Counted from the first letter of the stretch, positions 8,436 to 17,667 are shown. The stretch: DNA of 64,000 nt from Bacillota bacterium (GCA_023443745.1 JAEZTB010000058.1:186001-250000); one strand, 5' to 3'. The notes: a model not told the origin generated them from the sequence alone. Program-made: numbers and translations.

Positions 8436-9584
8436 CTATTTGAGATTCTTAAAATCAGATGCCGGATAATAGCCGGAATCTACGAGGGCCGCTTTCACAT
8501 TGGATTGTTCTACAACAATAACCTCGGTCTGCTTGGCCTTGACTTTGGTTGCGCCATTGTCATATTCACCGGTAGTTTCAGGCTTCCCGCCTTTTAATAC
8601 TGTAACGGCCATATTGATGGAATCGTTAACAAGTGTACGGACATCCTTGAATACCGTCATGGACTGCTTACCGTCAATTATGTATTGAACTGAAGCTTTT
8701 TCAGCATCCTGTCCGGTAACCTTGTAACCTTTTATATCCTTGTCGGCAGCGAAAGCATCGGCAATAGCACGGGCGGTACCATCATTGGGAGCCAGGATGA
8801 AGACATTTCCCTTATCTGCAGCCTGAGCAGCCGTCAAATGTGCCTCAGCCTTATTCTTAGCTTCGTTGAAGTCCCAGTTGGTGGTGACCTGGCCGATTAT
8901 CTTGCCCAGTTCATCACGGGTTAATTTGGCCTTGCCCTGAAGCGCTACAGCTTCGCTGGAATTCTTGATTACGAAGGTGCCATCGGCGATTTTGGGCTGA
9001 AGTACGCTCCATGCGCCGTCAAAGAATATAAATGCATTGTTATCCGAAGCTGCACCGGCATAGAGGTAAAGGTTATTACCCTTTCCGGTGGCATTGTCAA
9101 TGAGGTACTGGCCTTGAGCGGCACCGACAGCAAAGCTGTCGAAGGTTACATAATAGTCGACAGAAGAAGTGTTGGTAATGAGTCTGTCATATGAAATAAC
9201 CGTTACGCCTTCCTTTTTGGCAGCTTCTGCGGCAGCGGCCGCACCGGCTCCGTCCTGCGGGCAGATAATAAGGACTTTAATGCCTTTTGCAATCAAGGCT
9301 TCAACATTTTCCTTTTCTTTGGCTGAAGAGCCCTGGCTAAACAGAACCTCAACCTTGTAATCTGTCGATCTTAAAGCATCGGTGAATCGTGTTTCGTCCT
9401 GGATCCATCTGGGCTCATCTTTCGTAGGCAATACAATGCCGATTGCAGGTCCGTCTGATTGAGTAGCCGGTTTGTCAGAAGCCTTGGGAGTTGTACTTTG
9501 CGAAGGTGTGACAGGGGTTGCGCCGCATGCCACTAAAGAAACAGCCATAGCGAGTACGAGCACGGTGACTAATAACTTTTTCAT
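8436..9584 (-). CDS. ChvE-like multiple-monosaccharide-binding lipoprotein
   Basis: A 382-residue extracellular sugar-binding lipoprotein that feeds the GguA/GguB-type transporter. The N-terminus is a lipoprotein signal with the lipobox LVAC at about residue 21, then a low-complexity linker. The mature part has the periplasmic-binding-protein fold 1 signatures: IGIVLPTKDEPRWIQDE, LIAKGIKVLIICPQDGAGA, VISYDRLI and VTGQDAEKASVQYI. Start chosen at ATG 9584 because AAGGAGG lies 6-7 nt upstream; the frame extends to 9665 but those codons lie in the promoter region. First gene of the transport operon; likely controlled by the adjacent YesN-type regulator. Confidence 0.93.
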   Translation of the reverse strand: MKKLLVTVLVLAMAVSLVACGATPVTPSQSTTPKASDKPATQSDGPAIGIVLPTKDEPRWIQDETRFTDALRSTDYKVEVLFSQGSSAKEKENVEALIAKGIKVLIICPQDGAGAAAAAEAAKKEGVTVISYDRLITNTSSVDYYVTFDSFAVGAAQGQYLIDNATGKGNNLYLYAGAASDNNAFIFFDGAWSVLQPKIADGTFVIKNSSEAVALQGKAKLTRDELGKIIGQVTTNWDFNEAKNKAEAHLTAAQAADKGNVFILAPNDGTARAIADAFAADKDIKGYKVTGQDAEKASVQYIIDGKQSMTVFKDVRTLVNDSINMAVTVLKGGKPETTGEYDNGATKVKAKQTEVIVVEQSNVKAALVDSGYYPASDFKNLK

Positions 9585-9659
9585 TGGGGTTCCTCCTTCA
9601 AATTTATTGGGGATGATTCCATCATAGGTCGTGCTCCAGGAACCCACAATAAACTGCTT

Positions 9660-9700
9660 TGTCAAGCGTTACTGTTATATTGCCATCCTATTCTATTGCC
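9660..9700 (-). promoter_or_regulatory. Candidate activator-dependent promoter of the sugar transport operon
   Basis: On the plus strand TATTGCC occurs twice, at 9678-9684 and 9694-9700, 16 bp start to start. On the minus strand these direct repeats sit just upstream of a perfect -35 TTGACA (9660-9665). No good -10 follows at 16-18 bp. Direct repeats next to the -35 with a weak -10 are typical of AraC-type activation, so the YesN-type regulator (10851-12434) is a candidate. Inference only. Confidence 0.4.
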
Positions 9701-9728
9701 CATATGCCAACCGTCATAAATTGCTGTT

Positions 9729-9767
9729 AAAAAAAGACGGATGGCAATTTTTTACCATTCGTCTTTT
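9729..9767 (-). terminator. Terminator of the sensor operon
   Basis: A 13-bp stem (9732-9744 with 9755-9767, one mismatch) and a 10-nt loop, followed on the minus strand by further Ts. It closes the sensor/regulator operon just after the XylF-like gene and before the transport operon promoter. Confidence 0.8.
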
Positions 9768-9779
9768 GCTCTTTTTATC

Positions 9780-10841
9780 TTACTCATTTTTTTGGCCTCT
9801 GTAGACATCTTCCTTCAAATGGAAACCATCCTTTAGGACGGTATCGTCGAGATTGTCCTTGGTTACGGCCACCACGTCTATAATCACATAGGGAATATCA
9901 TAGGTGCCATCATTTATGGTAGTTTCATGCGGAACGGACTTCCCCTCCAGCAAGTACCTGCAAACATTTAAAGCTTCCTCGACCTCATTTTTGATAGGCT
10001 TATAGACTGTTGATAGCTGTGTGCCTTCAACGATCCTCTGACAACCGGCTAAATCTGCATCATGGCCCACCACTTTGATTTTGCCTGTCAGGCGGGCCAC
10101 CGATATGGCATCAATAGCGCCCCAGGCCAAAGAATCGTTGCCCGCTATAATACCCTGAATCTTATCAGCATCATCCTTCAAGACCTGAGAAACGAAATCG
10201 AAGGCAGCTTCCCTTCTCCAATCCTTAACCCATGTTTCGGCAACAATTTGAATTCTTTTGCGATTTTCAGATTTATTCAGTACAGACATATATCCTGCAT
10301 TGAACATCTTGCTGTTATTATCATTTTCAGACCCGTTAAGAATAATGTATCCACCTTCGGGAACCGCTTCCGTCAAGGATTGGGCCATGACCTGGCCTAC
10401 CTTTACATTATCAAAGGAGACATAGGCATCCACGTTGGCATCACGCACAAGCCGATCATAGGAAATCACAGGGATTCCGGCCTTTTGTGCCGCTTTTACG
10501 CTTCTGGCGGCATCCACGCTGTCATGGGGAACGATGACAAGAATATCAATGCCGCTCTCAATCATGTCATTGACTTGTTCAGACTGAAGCTGGCTGTCGT
10601 TGTTAGCATTTTTAACTATCACATCGTAGCCGAATTGCTTTGCTTTGGCAAGAAAAATATCCCTGTCCTGAAGCCAGCGGTCCTCCTTTAATGTGGCCAT
10701 GGAGAATCCTATGACAATTTTCTCACCCGAATGGGTTTTCTCTGCTTTTGTGGAGGGGGCACAGGCCGAAAAAGCCGTGATACCCACCAGGATAATCAGA
10801 ATAAGAGCCTTCTGATAAACACTTTTTGCAAAGGACTCCAT
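9780..10841 (-). CDS. XylF-like sugar-binding lipoprotein (sensor-associated)
   Basis: A 353-residue lipoprotein of the periplasmic-binding-protein fold 1 family, closest in style to D-xylose-binding XylF. The signal ends in the lipobox FSAC near residue 27. Family motifs are IGFSMATLKEDRWLQDRD, LVIVPHDSVDAA, VISYDRLV and VVGHDADLAGCQRI. It starts 9 bp after the response regulator stop with GAGG 7 nt before ATG, so it is the last gene of the sensor operon rather than of the transport operon. It could be a second substrate receptor for the transporter or a ligand sensor for the kinase. The C-terminal 40 residues are charged and end in NE. Confidence 0.9.
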   Translation of the reverse strand: MESFAKSVYQKALILIILVGITAFSACAPSTKAEKTHSGEKIVIGFSMATLKEDRWLQDRDIFLAKAKQFGYDVIVKNANNDSQLQSEQVNDMIESGIDILVIVPHDSVDAARSVKAAQKAGIPVISYDRLVRDANVDAYVSFDNVKVGQVMAQSLTEAVPEGGYIILNGSENDNNSKMFNAGYMSVLNKSENRKRIQIVAETWVKDWRREAAFDFVSQVLKDDADKIQGIIAGNDSLAWGAIDAISVARLTGKIKVVGHDADLAGCQRIVEGTQLSTVYKPIKNEVEEALNVCRYLLEGKSVPHETTINDGTYDIPYVIIDVVAVTKDNLDDTVLKDGFHLKEDVYRGQKNE

Positions 10842-10850
10842 AGGACAGCC

Positions 10851-12434
10851 TCACTTTCTGTAATATTCCTTATATTCTGTGGCAGTGTACCCGGTTATCT
10901 TTTTAAAGAGCTTGGAGAAGTAATTGGGGTCCGCATACCCTACCAAGCCTGATACTTCCTTAAGCGAAAGCTCTGTACCTTCAAAATAAGACTTGGCTTT
11001 ATCAATGCGGATGGCAATTAATTTGTCAATAAAATTGACGCCGCTTTCTTCCTTATAGAACCGGCTGAAGTAATAGGGACTTAAGTTGACGACCCTGGCT
11101 ATATCCTCCAATGTGATATCCCGGGCATAGTTTTCATTGAGATAGTGATTTGCCTTTTCAATAAGGGAGCTGATTTTCCGCTTGCGGCTCATGGAAAGAT
11201 CATTGACTGTTCCCTCAATGTATTTTCTCAGGATGCCGCGCAGTTCCAGAGAGTTATTGGCTGCCATAACCCTTTGGAGGACGTTGTGGTAGTCCTGGCT
11301 GGCGGAGTTCCAGCGTTTTGCAAAACCAACCACCAGAGCAATGCACTTATCCTTGATTTCATCCAATTCTCTTACGTTTTCTACTATCTGATTAAAAATA
11401 CTGTCAAAGGCAATGAGCGTGGCCCCCATGTCCCCCATAGCAGCCTTGGTGTAGATATCACGCTCAAATTTCCCCTCAAAATCAGGATTGTCCTGGTACT
11501 CCTCAATCATATCATCCACATGCAGAATGGCTTCGTTACTGGCGGATATGGTATGAAGGGCTTGCATGGCCTCATGATAGGACTTTTTTGCATACAGCAC
11601 ATCGCCATAGCACCGACCTATACCTATGGAGATATCTCCAAATGTATTACGCACACGATCGGAAAATTCCTTGGCAAGTCTTGTGGCTTGGGTTTTGATG
11701 ACAAAGCTGTCTCCCGATGGTTCCTTCAGGATGTAGACAATGAGGCGGTTAAGCATGATGGGGCCTACAATACATTGACATGCAGATTTGAATATATCGC
11801 GGCAATCCACGTAATGATGCTGTGTTTTTACGCTGGCACTGATTTTATTCTGGATGCCTCCCCCTTCCTTAACGCCGAATTCAATAGCCATGACATATCC
11901 GCCCATATTCTCCAGTTCAAAGAGGCGGCTGAAATTGATCAATTCTTCAGTATTTTCCTCCACCATGCAAAGGGAATGTATAAAACCGTTTTCCAAAAAC
12001 GGGACAATAATCTCCAGCTTTTCCTTAAGCTCAAGCTCCTTGCTAAAACGCCTGCGCTCATGATTAATGGTATCCATGGCCTTTTGAAGAGCCTCAACAA
12101 GCTTGACTTCCTTAACCGGCTTTAAAAGATATTCCACAACGCCCAAGGCCATGGCTTCGGCAGCATAATCAAAATAATCGTAGGCTGAGACAATAATAAA
12201 GTGTACATCAGGAATGGAATTTTTAATCTGGCGGATAGCCTCAAGACCGTTTATCCCCGGCATCTTAATATCAATGAGTACGATATCCGGCCTGACATGC
12301 TGGGCCTTCTCAATAGCTTCCCGCCCGGATCTAGCCTTTCCGCCCACCTCAATGTCAATAAAATTGTTTTTGATGATATATTCCACCGAATCTATGGCAA
12401 TGGGCTCGTCATCAACGATCAGCGCTCGGTACAT
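10851..12434 (-). CDS. Response regulator, YesN/AraC type
   Basis: A 527-residue two-component regulator. The N-terminal receiver domain has the acidic pair D8-D9 and the phospho-acceptor D55 (IVLIDIKMPG). A long middle region of about 280 residues, typical of large YesN proteins, joins it to a C-terminal AraC DNA-binding domain with two helix-turn-helices (INLEDIARVVNLSPYYFSR style near residue 445, ending FKKITGYTATEYKEYY). Start ATG 12434 with AGAGGAGG 6 nt upstream; it overlaps the kinase gene by 23 bp, so translation is coupled. It probably activates the sugar transport operon starting at 9584. Confidence 0.93.
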   Translation of the reverse strand: MYRALIVDDEPIAIDSVEYIIKNNFIDIEVGGKARSGREAIEKAQHVRPDIVLIDIKMPGINGLEAIRQIKNSIPDVHFIIVSAYDYFDYAAEAMALGVVEYLLKPVKEVKLVEALQKAMDTINHERRRFSKELELKEKLEIIVPFLENGFIHSLCMVEENTEELINFSRLFELENMGGYVMAIEFGVKEGGGIQNKISASVKTQHHYVDCRDIFKSACQCIVGPIMLNRLIVYILKEPSGDSFVIKTQATRLAKEFSDRVRNTFGDISIGIGRCYGDVLYAKKSYHEAMQALHTISASNEAILHVDDMIEEYQDNPDFEGKFERDIYTKAAMGDMGATLIAFDSIFNQIVENVRELDEIKDKCIALVVGFAKRWNSASQDYHNVLQRVMAANNSLELRGILRKYIEGTVNDLSMSRKRKISSLIEKANHYLNENYARDITLEDIARVVNLSPYYFSRFYKEESGVNFIDKLIAIRIDKAKSYFEGTELSLKEVSGLVGYADPNYFSKLFKKITGYTATEYKEYYRK

Positions 12435-13944
12435 GATTAGCCTCCTCTTTCTGCCGCCTGGGCAGTTTGAAAATGATTTGTGTTAAACCGTCTTCGCATT
12501 TGATGTCCACTACGTCATGCCGATTGTAAAAAAGCCGCAGGCGCTTAATAACATTGTCGATGCCTATACCCGTGGTATGCCCCTTTTTTATGCTTAAAAT
12601 CAGGTGAAGGTCGTCATCCGCAGTATCGCCCAAAAGCTCATTTATTTTAGCCTGAGTGATGCCTTTCCCGTTGTCCATGACATAAACATAGACATGATTC
12701 TCGTCGCTTGTAACTTTAAGGGCGATGACCCCTCCGCTTTCAAGCTCACTGATGCCATGAATATAAGCGTTTTCAACAATGGGCTGCAGAATCATTCTGG
12801 GAACAATAATATCCAGAGCACTTTCATCCTCGCCATATTCCATCCGGAAGTTGACCGATTCCCCGAACCGGGTCTGTAAAAGGTAGACGTAGGCGCAAAC
12901 ATTGTCAATTTCTTCTTTTAAATGAACAAAGGAATCCAGACCCTTTAAATTATAACGGAAGATATCGGCCGCATTTTCAAGATAGGTGCATGTTCTTGTA
13001 TCCCCCTCCAGCATAGCGATATTGGCTCCGATATTAATAGTATTGAATATAAAGTGAGGGTTGATTTGGGACTGCAGCGCCAAAAGCTCCGACTCCCTAA
13101 GTGCGTTTTTCATTTTCAGATTATTGACGCGCTGCTCGTTTAGATTGGCTTCCAGTCTTGCCTTCTCTTTAATTTCACTGATGTATTTTTTAATATTGGC
13201 CACCATTAGATTAAAAGCGTTGTAGAGAATTCCAATCTCGCCTCCTGTCACCGATTGGATTTCTACATCAAAATCCCCTACCGACACCCTTTTGGCATAG
13301 GCGGCCAGCTTGGTAATGGGCTTAGTAATCTGAAAGCTGAAGCTGATAATCATGAGTGTGACGAAAATGATAACGCAGACAATCAGCATATTGTTAAAGG
13401 TGGTGGCAAACTCGATCCGTTTGGAAATAGCCGAATAATTATCCGACGTATCAATGAGCTCCCCGCTCATGATTTCTTCTATGTAGCGCATGATGTCGTT
13501 ATTCTCATCCACAGTTCGCGCATGGTAGGTGGTATACCCATCAATATCACGCCCTCTTTTGGCCATAATTGCATTTTCAGCATCATCCAGATAGTGGATG
13601 ATCATATTGGCCACATTTTTACTTTTGATGCCCTTGGGGGTGTAGGTCACATCCTTCAAAAGGCTGTCGGCAAGCCCCCTTATTCCGTTCATATAATCGT
13701 AAAAAGCAATGAGACTGTCCGAACTGTTTGTAGACAGATAAAACTCCACTTCACGCTGAATAGAGCCCATTTGCCGATAAACAGCCGTGAGCTCCATGGT
13801 TTTCTCATACATGTCGGTGGTGTCCTTGATAAGGATTTGAAGGGAAAAATACATGTAGATAGAGGCCAGCAGTACCACAACAATGGCCAATTGAAAAAAT
13901 ATCAACAGCTTGGTTCTGAATTTAACACCGCTTAACCTGAACAT
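12412..13944 (-). CDS. Sensor histidine kinase, LytS/YesM type
   Basis: A 510-residue membrane kinase. Two membrane helices (near residues 12-35 and 185-208) enclose an extracytoplasmic region of about 150 residues. A HAMP domain follows (ITKPITKLAAYAKRVSVGDF), then the His_kinase domain with phospho-acceptor His in QSQINPHFIFNTI and the ATP-binding N-box VMDNGKGI and GIGIDNVIKRL. Start placed at ATG 13944 with GGGGAG 7 nt upstream; the longer frame to 13998 would overlap the upstream gene and lacks a ribosome binding site. It lies 16 bp after the anchored sugar-binding protein, which is probably its input partner. Confidence 0.92.
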   Translation of the reverse strand: MFRLSGVKFRTKLLIFFQLAIVVVLLASIYMYFSLQILIKDTTDMYEKTMELTAVYRQMGSIQREVEFYLSTNSSDSLIAFYDYMNGIRGLADSLLKDVTYTPKGIKSKNVANMIIHYLDDAENAIMAKRGRDIDGYTTYHARTVDENNDIMRYIEEIMSGELIDTSDNYSAISKRIEFATTFNNMLIVCVIIFVTLMIISFSFQITKPITKLAAYAKRVSVGDFDVEIQSVTGGEIGILYNAFNLMVANIKKYISEIKEKARLEANLNEQRVNNLKMKNALRESELLALQSQINPHFIFNTINIGANIAMLEGDTRTCTYLENAADIFRYNLKGLDSFVHLKEEIDNVCAYVYLLQTRFGESVNFRMEYGEDESALDIIVPRMILQPIVENAYIHGISELESGGVIALKVTSDENHVYVYVMDNGKGITQAKINELLGDTADDDLHLILSIKKGHTTGIGIDNVIKRLRLFYNRHDVVDIKCEDGLTQIIFKLPRRQKEEANHVPSADR

Positions 13945-13960
13945 AGCCTGTCTCCCCGTG

Positions 13961-14956
13961 TTACTTGACGTCGGAATCAAAAATTTTCTTGTATTCATCG
14001 AGGTTTCTGGAGGTAAAGGTATAAATATCGGGATTTACAATTTCGCTGATCTGTTTTCCATCGCACATGTCAGAAAGCTGCAAGACCGTGTTGTACCCGA
14101 TGCCGTAGCTGTCGGCGGCAATAGTGCCGTACATGACGCCGCCCTCTATATACTCCATGGTTTGCGGCATGGTCCCATAGCCGATGATCCTGACATTGCC
14201 AACCTTTCCCGAGTCAATGACCACCTGAGCGACCCCCGGCGTGTTCTCGCCGTCATTACAGATAATAAAATCAATTTCCGGATTATCTGTGAGAATGGAG
14301 GTGGTAAGCTTCTCAACCTCGAACATTTTGGTATTCAGGGTGTAGATCTTTTCCACCGACATCTGAGGGTAGGGCGAAATAGCCTCCAACAAGCCCTGTA
14401 ATTTTATATTGTTATATTGTTTGGAATCCTGCTTGCCCGGATCATTAGCCAAAACAGCGATCTTTGCCTTGCCCCCCGAGGCACTGATGGCCATTTCTCC
14501 TGCTGCATATCCTATCAAATAGCCATTGGAGCCTATGGTTGAAATGTCAGGAATATAGAAGACATCGTTTTCAAAGGTAATGACGGGTATTCCGGCTTCT
14601 TGAGCCATTTTAATAGTTTCTGAGCTTTTTTCCACATCAAAGGGTTGAAGAGCAATCCCATCCACATCTGAAAGAATGGCCCGTTTAACTGCATCCTCTG
14701 TTAAGGCAGCATCTTTGTGGGAAACATCCATATACTCCACAAAAATATTCTTTTTCGTACCCGCCTCAGAAGCACCGTTTTTAAACCGAACCCAGAACGG
14801 GTCATTATTATCCTGCGTAATGATAACGAAATGATAACCTGGTTCCTTTTGAGGTATAAACGCATCCGCCTCAACGTTAAAAGAAACATACAGGTTCACC
14901 AGCATGGCGATTAACAATATCAGCGCTAAAATCAAGGCTGAATAAGTATATTTCAT
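13961..14956 (-). CDS. Membrane-anchored sugar-binding protein (XylFII-like sensor input)
   Basis: A 331-residue periplasmic-binding-protein fold 1 protein. The N-terminus is an uncleaved-looking hydrophobic helix (residues 4-24) with no lipobox Cys, so it is anchored by a helix rather than lipid. Family motifs include FVIITQDNNDPFW, GIALQPFDVEKS, VITFENDV and TIAADSYGIGYNTV. Start at ATG 14956 with GAGGG 5 nt upstream. It is the first gene of the sensor operon, directly before the LytS-type kinase. This order matches the D-xylose sensor XylFII-LytS-YesN known from clostridia, in which a membrane-tethered binding protein controls a LytS kinase. Ligand unproven. Confidence 0.88.
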   Translation of the reverse strand: MKYTYSALILALILLIAMLVNLYVSFNVEADAFIPQKEPGYHFVIITQDNNDPFWVRFKNGASEAGTKKNIFVEYMDVSHKDAALTEDAVKRAILSDVDGIALQPFDVEKSSETIKMAQEAGIPVITFENDVFYIPDISTIGSNGYLIGYAAGEMAISASGGKAKIAVLANDPGKQDSKQYNNIKLQGLLEAISPYPQMSVEKIYTLNTKMFEVEKLTTSILTDNPEIDFIICNDGENTPGVAQVVIDSGKVGNVRIIGYGTMPQTMEYIEGGVMYGTIAADSYGIGYNTVLQLSDMCDGKQISEIVNPDIYTFTSRNLDEYKKIFDSDVK

Positions 14957-15018
14957 GATAACCCTCAATCTATCAAATTTAAACAAATTGGGGTAAGGCT
15001 TTCTTAAATATCATTTTT

Positions 15019-15046
15019 AGTATATCAGATATTTTTTTGTTAGCAA
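15019..15046 (-). promoter_or_regulatory. Promoter of the sensor operon
   Basis: Minus strand -35 TTGCTA (15041-15046), 16 bp spacer, extended -10 TGATATACT (core 15019-15024), about 60 bp before the anchored binding protein start. Confidence 0.65.
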
Positions 15047-15129
15047 AGTAATAGGTAAGACAGCTTCGAATCAAAGTGAAATAAAATACCAAAAATTTAA
15101 TTTATAATAAAATATTATTACAGATTGTA

Positions 15130-15158
15130 TTGACACCCCTAGCCAAATTAGGTATTAT
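15130..15158 (+). promoter_or_regulatory. Promoter of the nagZ operon
   Basis: -35 TTGACA (15130-15135), 17 bp spacer, -10 TATTAT (15153-15158). It points away from the sensor operon promoter in the same 264-bp intergenic region. Confidence 0.75.
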
Positions 15159-15220
15159 GACGCTAAGAAATCTTTCATCATACTCATCATTTCAGACAAC
15201 GTGAAAGGCGGGATGCATGG

Positions 15221-16765
15221 ATGGAATTGCGTACAAAGCTGGGCCAAATGGTAAGTGTGGGTTTTGAGGGTCTTATGCCGCCCCAACAACTCCTTGACTT
15301 GATCAGGCTATATAAGATAGGTAATGTCAGCCTGTATGCTCATAATTTAAAAAACAAACAGCAAACCCTGGAGCTTGTATCGTTTTTAAAGGATTATATC
15401 CATAGGGAGACCGGCTTCGTCCCCTTTATATCTGCAGATCAGGAGGGTGGAATGGTCACCCGCTTTCCCAAAGACTTTACACATTTCCCGGGGGCCATGG
15501 CAACGGCAGCCACGGGCAATACAGAGAATGCATTCCGTGTCGGATACCACTGCGGCCTTGAAATTAAAAACGCAGGCTTAAATGCAAACTTTGCTCCCGT
15601 AGTGGACGTCAACACCAATTCCAGAAATCCGGTAATAGGCGTACGGGCTTACGGGGACACTGTTGAAGCAGTAACCGCCTACGCCATGCGTATGATGGAC
15701 GGCCTTGAAAAGACTGGCGTGATGTCCGTACTCAAGCACTTTCCGGGCCATGGCGATACCTATCAGGATTCGCATTTCGCACTGCCCCGGGTTGATAAGA
15801 ATCTTGACCAGTTGTTTGATCTGGAGCTAAAGCCTTATATTGAAGGCATTCGACGGGGAGCACCCGCCATTATGACCTCTCATATCGTATTCCCAAACAT
15901 TGATCCTTCGGGCTTGCCCGCTACCATGTCCAAGGTGATCATGCATGACCTTCTCCGTGAAAAACTTCATTTCGACGGTATAATCCGCACCGATGATCTT
16001 GAAATGGAGGCCATCAGACGTGAATTTGGCATCATTCCCGGTGCGCTGGCCGCGGTTAAAGCCGGGGTTGATATTATCTCCATCTCTCGCAGCCCTGCAC
16101 TGGGAGCGGAACTGGTGGAAATACTGGAAAAGCAGATTGCTTCGGGAGAATTGGATGAAGCCATCATTGATGCTTCTTTTAACCGTATTATAAAGTGCAA
16201 GAAGCGGTATTGCCAAAACACACCTGTAAATTTAGATATGATTGGCTGTGATACCCACAGGGAAATTGCCCGGAACATCAGCCGGAGCAGTATCGCGCTT
16301 TACAAGGATCCTAAAGATCAGCTTCCCGTTACAGGCAGGGTATTGGTGGTTGGCACCAATGCTTTCAACCAAACCAATGTACGCAACCCCCTCCAGCTTG
16401 AGCTTAATATGCCCGATCTTCTCAGCAAGCGTCTGGGAGGTCAGGGTATTACCGTTGCCACTCAGCCTACATCCGAGCAATGTGATCAGGTTCTGGCCGC
16501 TGCAGCCCATGCCGATACAGTGGTGTTCGGTACATATAACGCCCATTTGTTCCGTGATCAGCTCACCCTGGCCGATAAGCTCTCAAAAGCTCACTCCAAT
16601 GTCATTTTTATTGCCATGAGAAATCCTTATGACCTGCCGCTTCTGGATTCCGGCTGTGCTGCTTTGGCTGCATATGAATACACGCCCTTATCCATTGAAA
16701 CACTGGGTGATATTCTGTCCGGCCAGCATAAGCCATTGGGTTCCATATGTGTAAAACTGGATTAA
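15221..16765 (+). CDS. nagZ: Beta-N-acetylhexosaminidase, glycoside hydrolase family 3 (NagZ)
   Basis: NagZ-type enzymes remove beta-linked GlcNAc from muropeptide or chitin fragments. The 514-residue product has no signal peptide, so it acts in the cytoplasm. The catalytic barrel (residues about 1-330) shows SADQEGGMVTRF, the NagZ loop KHFPGHGDTYQDSH holding the His of the Asp-His acid/base dyad, and IIRTDDLEMEAI with the nucleophilic Asp. The last 170 residues form an alpha/beta C-terminal domain found in two-domain Gram-positive enzymes. Start ATG 15221 is 8 nt after AAAGGCGGG; two nearer ATGs are out of frame. First gene of a three-gene operon. Confidence 0.92.
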   Translation: MELRTKLGQMVSVGFEGLMPPQQLLDLIRLYKIGNVSLYAHNLKNKQQTLELVSFLKDYIHRETGFVPFISADQEGGMVTRFPKDFTHFPGAMATAATGNTENAFRVGYHCGLEIKNAGLNANFAPVVDVNTNSRNPVIGVRAYGDTVEAVTAYAMRMMDGLEKTGVMSVLKHFPGHGDTYQDSHFALPRVDKNLDQLFDLELKPYIEGIRRGAPAIMTSHIVFPNIDPSGLPATMSKVIMHDLLREKLHFDGIIRTDDLEMEAIRREFGIIPGALAAVKAGVDIISISRSPALGAELVEILEKQIASGELDEAIIDASFNRIIKCKKRYCQNTPVNLDMIGCDTHREIARNISRSSIALYKDPKDQLPVTGRVLVVGTNAFNQTNVRNPLQLELNMPDLLSKRLGGQGITVATQPTSEQCDQVLAAAAHADTVVFGTYNAHLFRDQLTLADKLSKAHSNVIFIAMRNPYDLPLLDSGCAALAAYEYTPLSIETLGDILSGQHKPLGSICVKLD

Positions 16766-16791
16766 TTTAAGAGCCCTAAGGAGGAATTAGA

Positions 16792-17628
16792 ATGAAGATA
16801 CGCTATTTGGGAACTGCTGCTGCGGAGGGGTGCCCCGCACTTTTTTGCCGGTGCGGTCTATGCAGGACTGCTCGTGAACATGGCGGCAAGGATGTTCGTA
16901 CCCGTTCCCAGGTACTGATTGATGATAGCCTGCTGGTGGATTTTCCACCTGACACCTATCACCATTTTCTTAATACACCGGAATTTGATTTGCCTGGAAT
17001 CAGGCATATACTCATTACACATTCCCATGCCGACCATTTCTATCCGTTGGATGCTGCGCTTCGCTGCAACGATTTTGCTCAGGATGTTGACGGTATCATG
17101 ACCTTATACGGTAATGATTCGGTACAGGCCACCTGGGAAAGAACCATTACGGGTGAATATGCCGTGTTCAAGGATTTACCCAACCGGGTGACATACCAGC
17201 CCTTACTCCCATTTATACCGGTACAGGCCGGCGACCATCTGGTAACGGCTCTACCTGCCGACCACAAGCGCGATGAAAACTGCTACATCTATATCATTGA
17301 ACGGAAAGGCAAGCGCCTGCTATACGCCAATGATACCGGTACCAATTTTAAGCCTGAAGTATGGGATTACTTGAAAAACTTACATTTTGATGGGGTGAGT
17401 ATGGACTGTACGGCTATGGATCGTCGTGTTGGCCGTTATCACATGGGACTTCCGGATAATGCCGAGCTTAAGGCCAAGCTGTTTGAAATAGGCTCCGCCG
17501 ATGAAAGCACATTATTTATTGTGACACACTTTTCCCACTTCGGAGGGCTCACCCACGAAGAGCTTGCCCGAAGAGCCCGGTCATTGGGCTTTGAAACGGC
17601 TTATGATGGCCTGGCGCTATTGATTTAG
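16792..17628 (+). CDS. MBL-fold metallo-hydrolase, PhnP-like
   Basis: A 278-residue metallo-beta-lactamase-fold protein. It has the metal-binding motif THSHADH near residue 75, further ligands in LPADHKRDE (near 155), YANDTGT and a C-terminal VTHFSHFGG. The N-terminus contains a CRCGLCRTA cysteine cluster like that of PhnP phosphodiesterases. These features point to a cyclic phosphodiester or phosphodiester hydrolase, but substrate cannot be read from sequence. Ribosome binding site AAGGAGG, 7 nt before ATG; 26 bp after nagZ, same operon. The neighbourhood suggests sugar phosphate or cell-wall fragment turnover, which is inference. Confidence 0.85.
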   Translation: MKIRYLGTAAAEGCPALFCRCGLCRTAREHGGKDVRTRSQVLIDDSLLVDFPPDTYHHFLNTPEFDLPGIRHILITHSHADHFYPLDAALRCNDFAQDVDGIMTLYGNDSVQATWERTITGEYAVFKDLPNRVTYQPLLPFIPVQAGDHLVTALPADHKRDENCYIYIIERKGKRLLYANDTGTNFKPEVWDYLKNLHFDGVSMDCTAMDRRVGRYHMGLPDNAELKAKLFEIGSADESTLFIVTHFSHFGGLTHEELARRARSLGFETAYDGLALLI

Positions 17629-17667
17629 CGACCCGCCGCTCTTTCGGATACAGAAAGGAGAATGGTT

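Noticed and set aside
9585..9665. Longer N-terminus of the ChvE-like protein from TTG 9665
   Set aside because: The TTG is part of the -35 hexamer; the lipoprotein signal and AAGGAGG fix the start at 9584.
10062..10691. 209-codon open frame on the plus strand
   Set aside because: Antisense to the XylF-like gene; a shadow frame.
11145..12125. 326-codon open frame on the plus strand
   Set aside because: Lies wholly antisense to the YesN-type regulator, has no ribosome binding site and no family features.
13255..13935. 226-codon open frame on the plus strand
   Set aside because: Antisense to the LytS-type kinase gene; no recognisable domain.
13945..13998. Longer N-terminus of the LytS-type kinase
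   Set aside because: Would overlap the binding-protein gene and lacks a ribosome binding site; ATG 13944 has GGGGAG at 7 nt.
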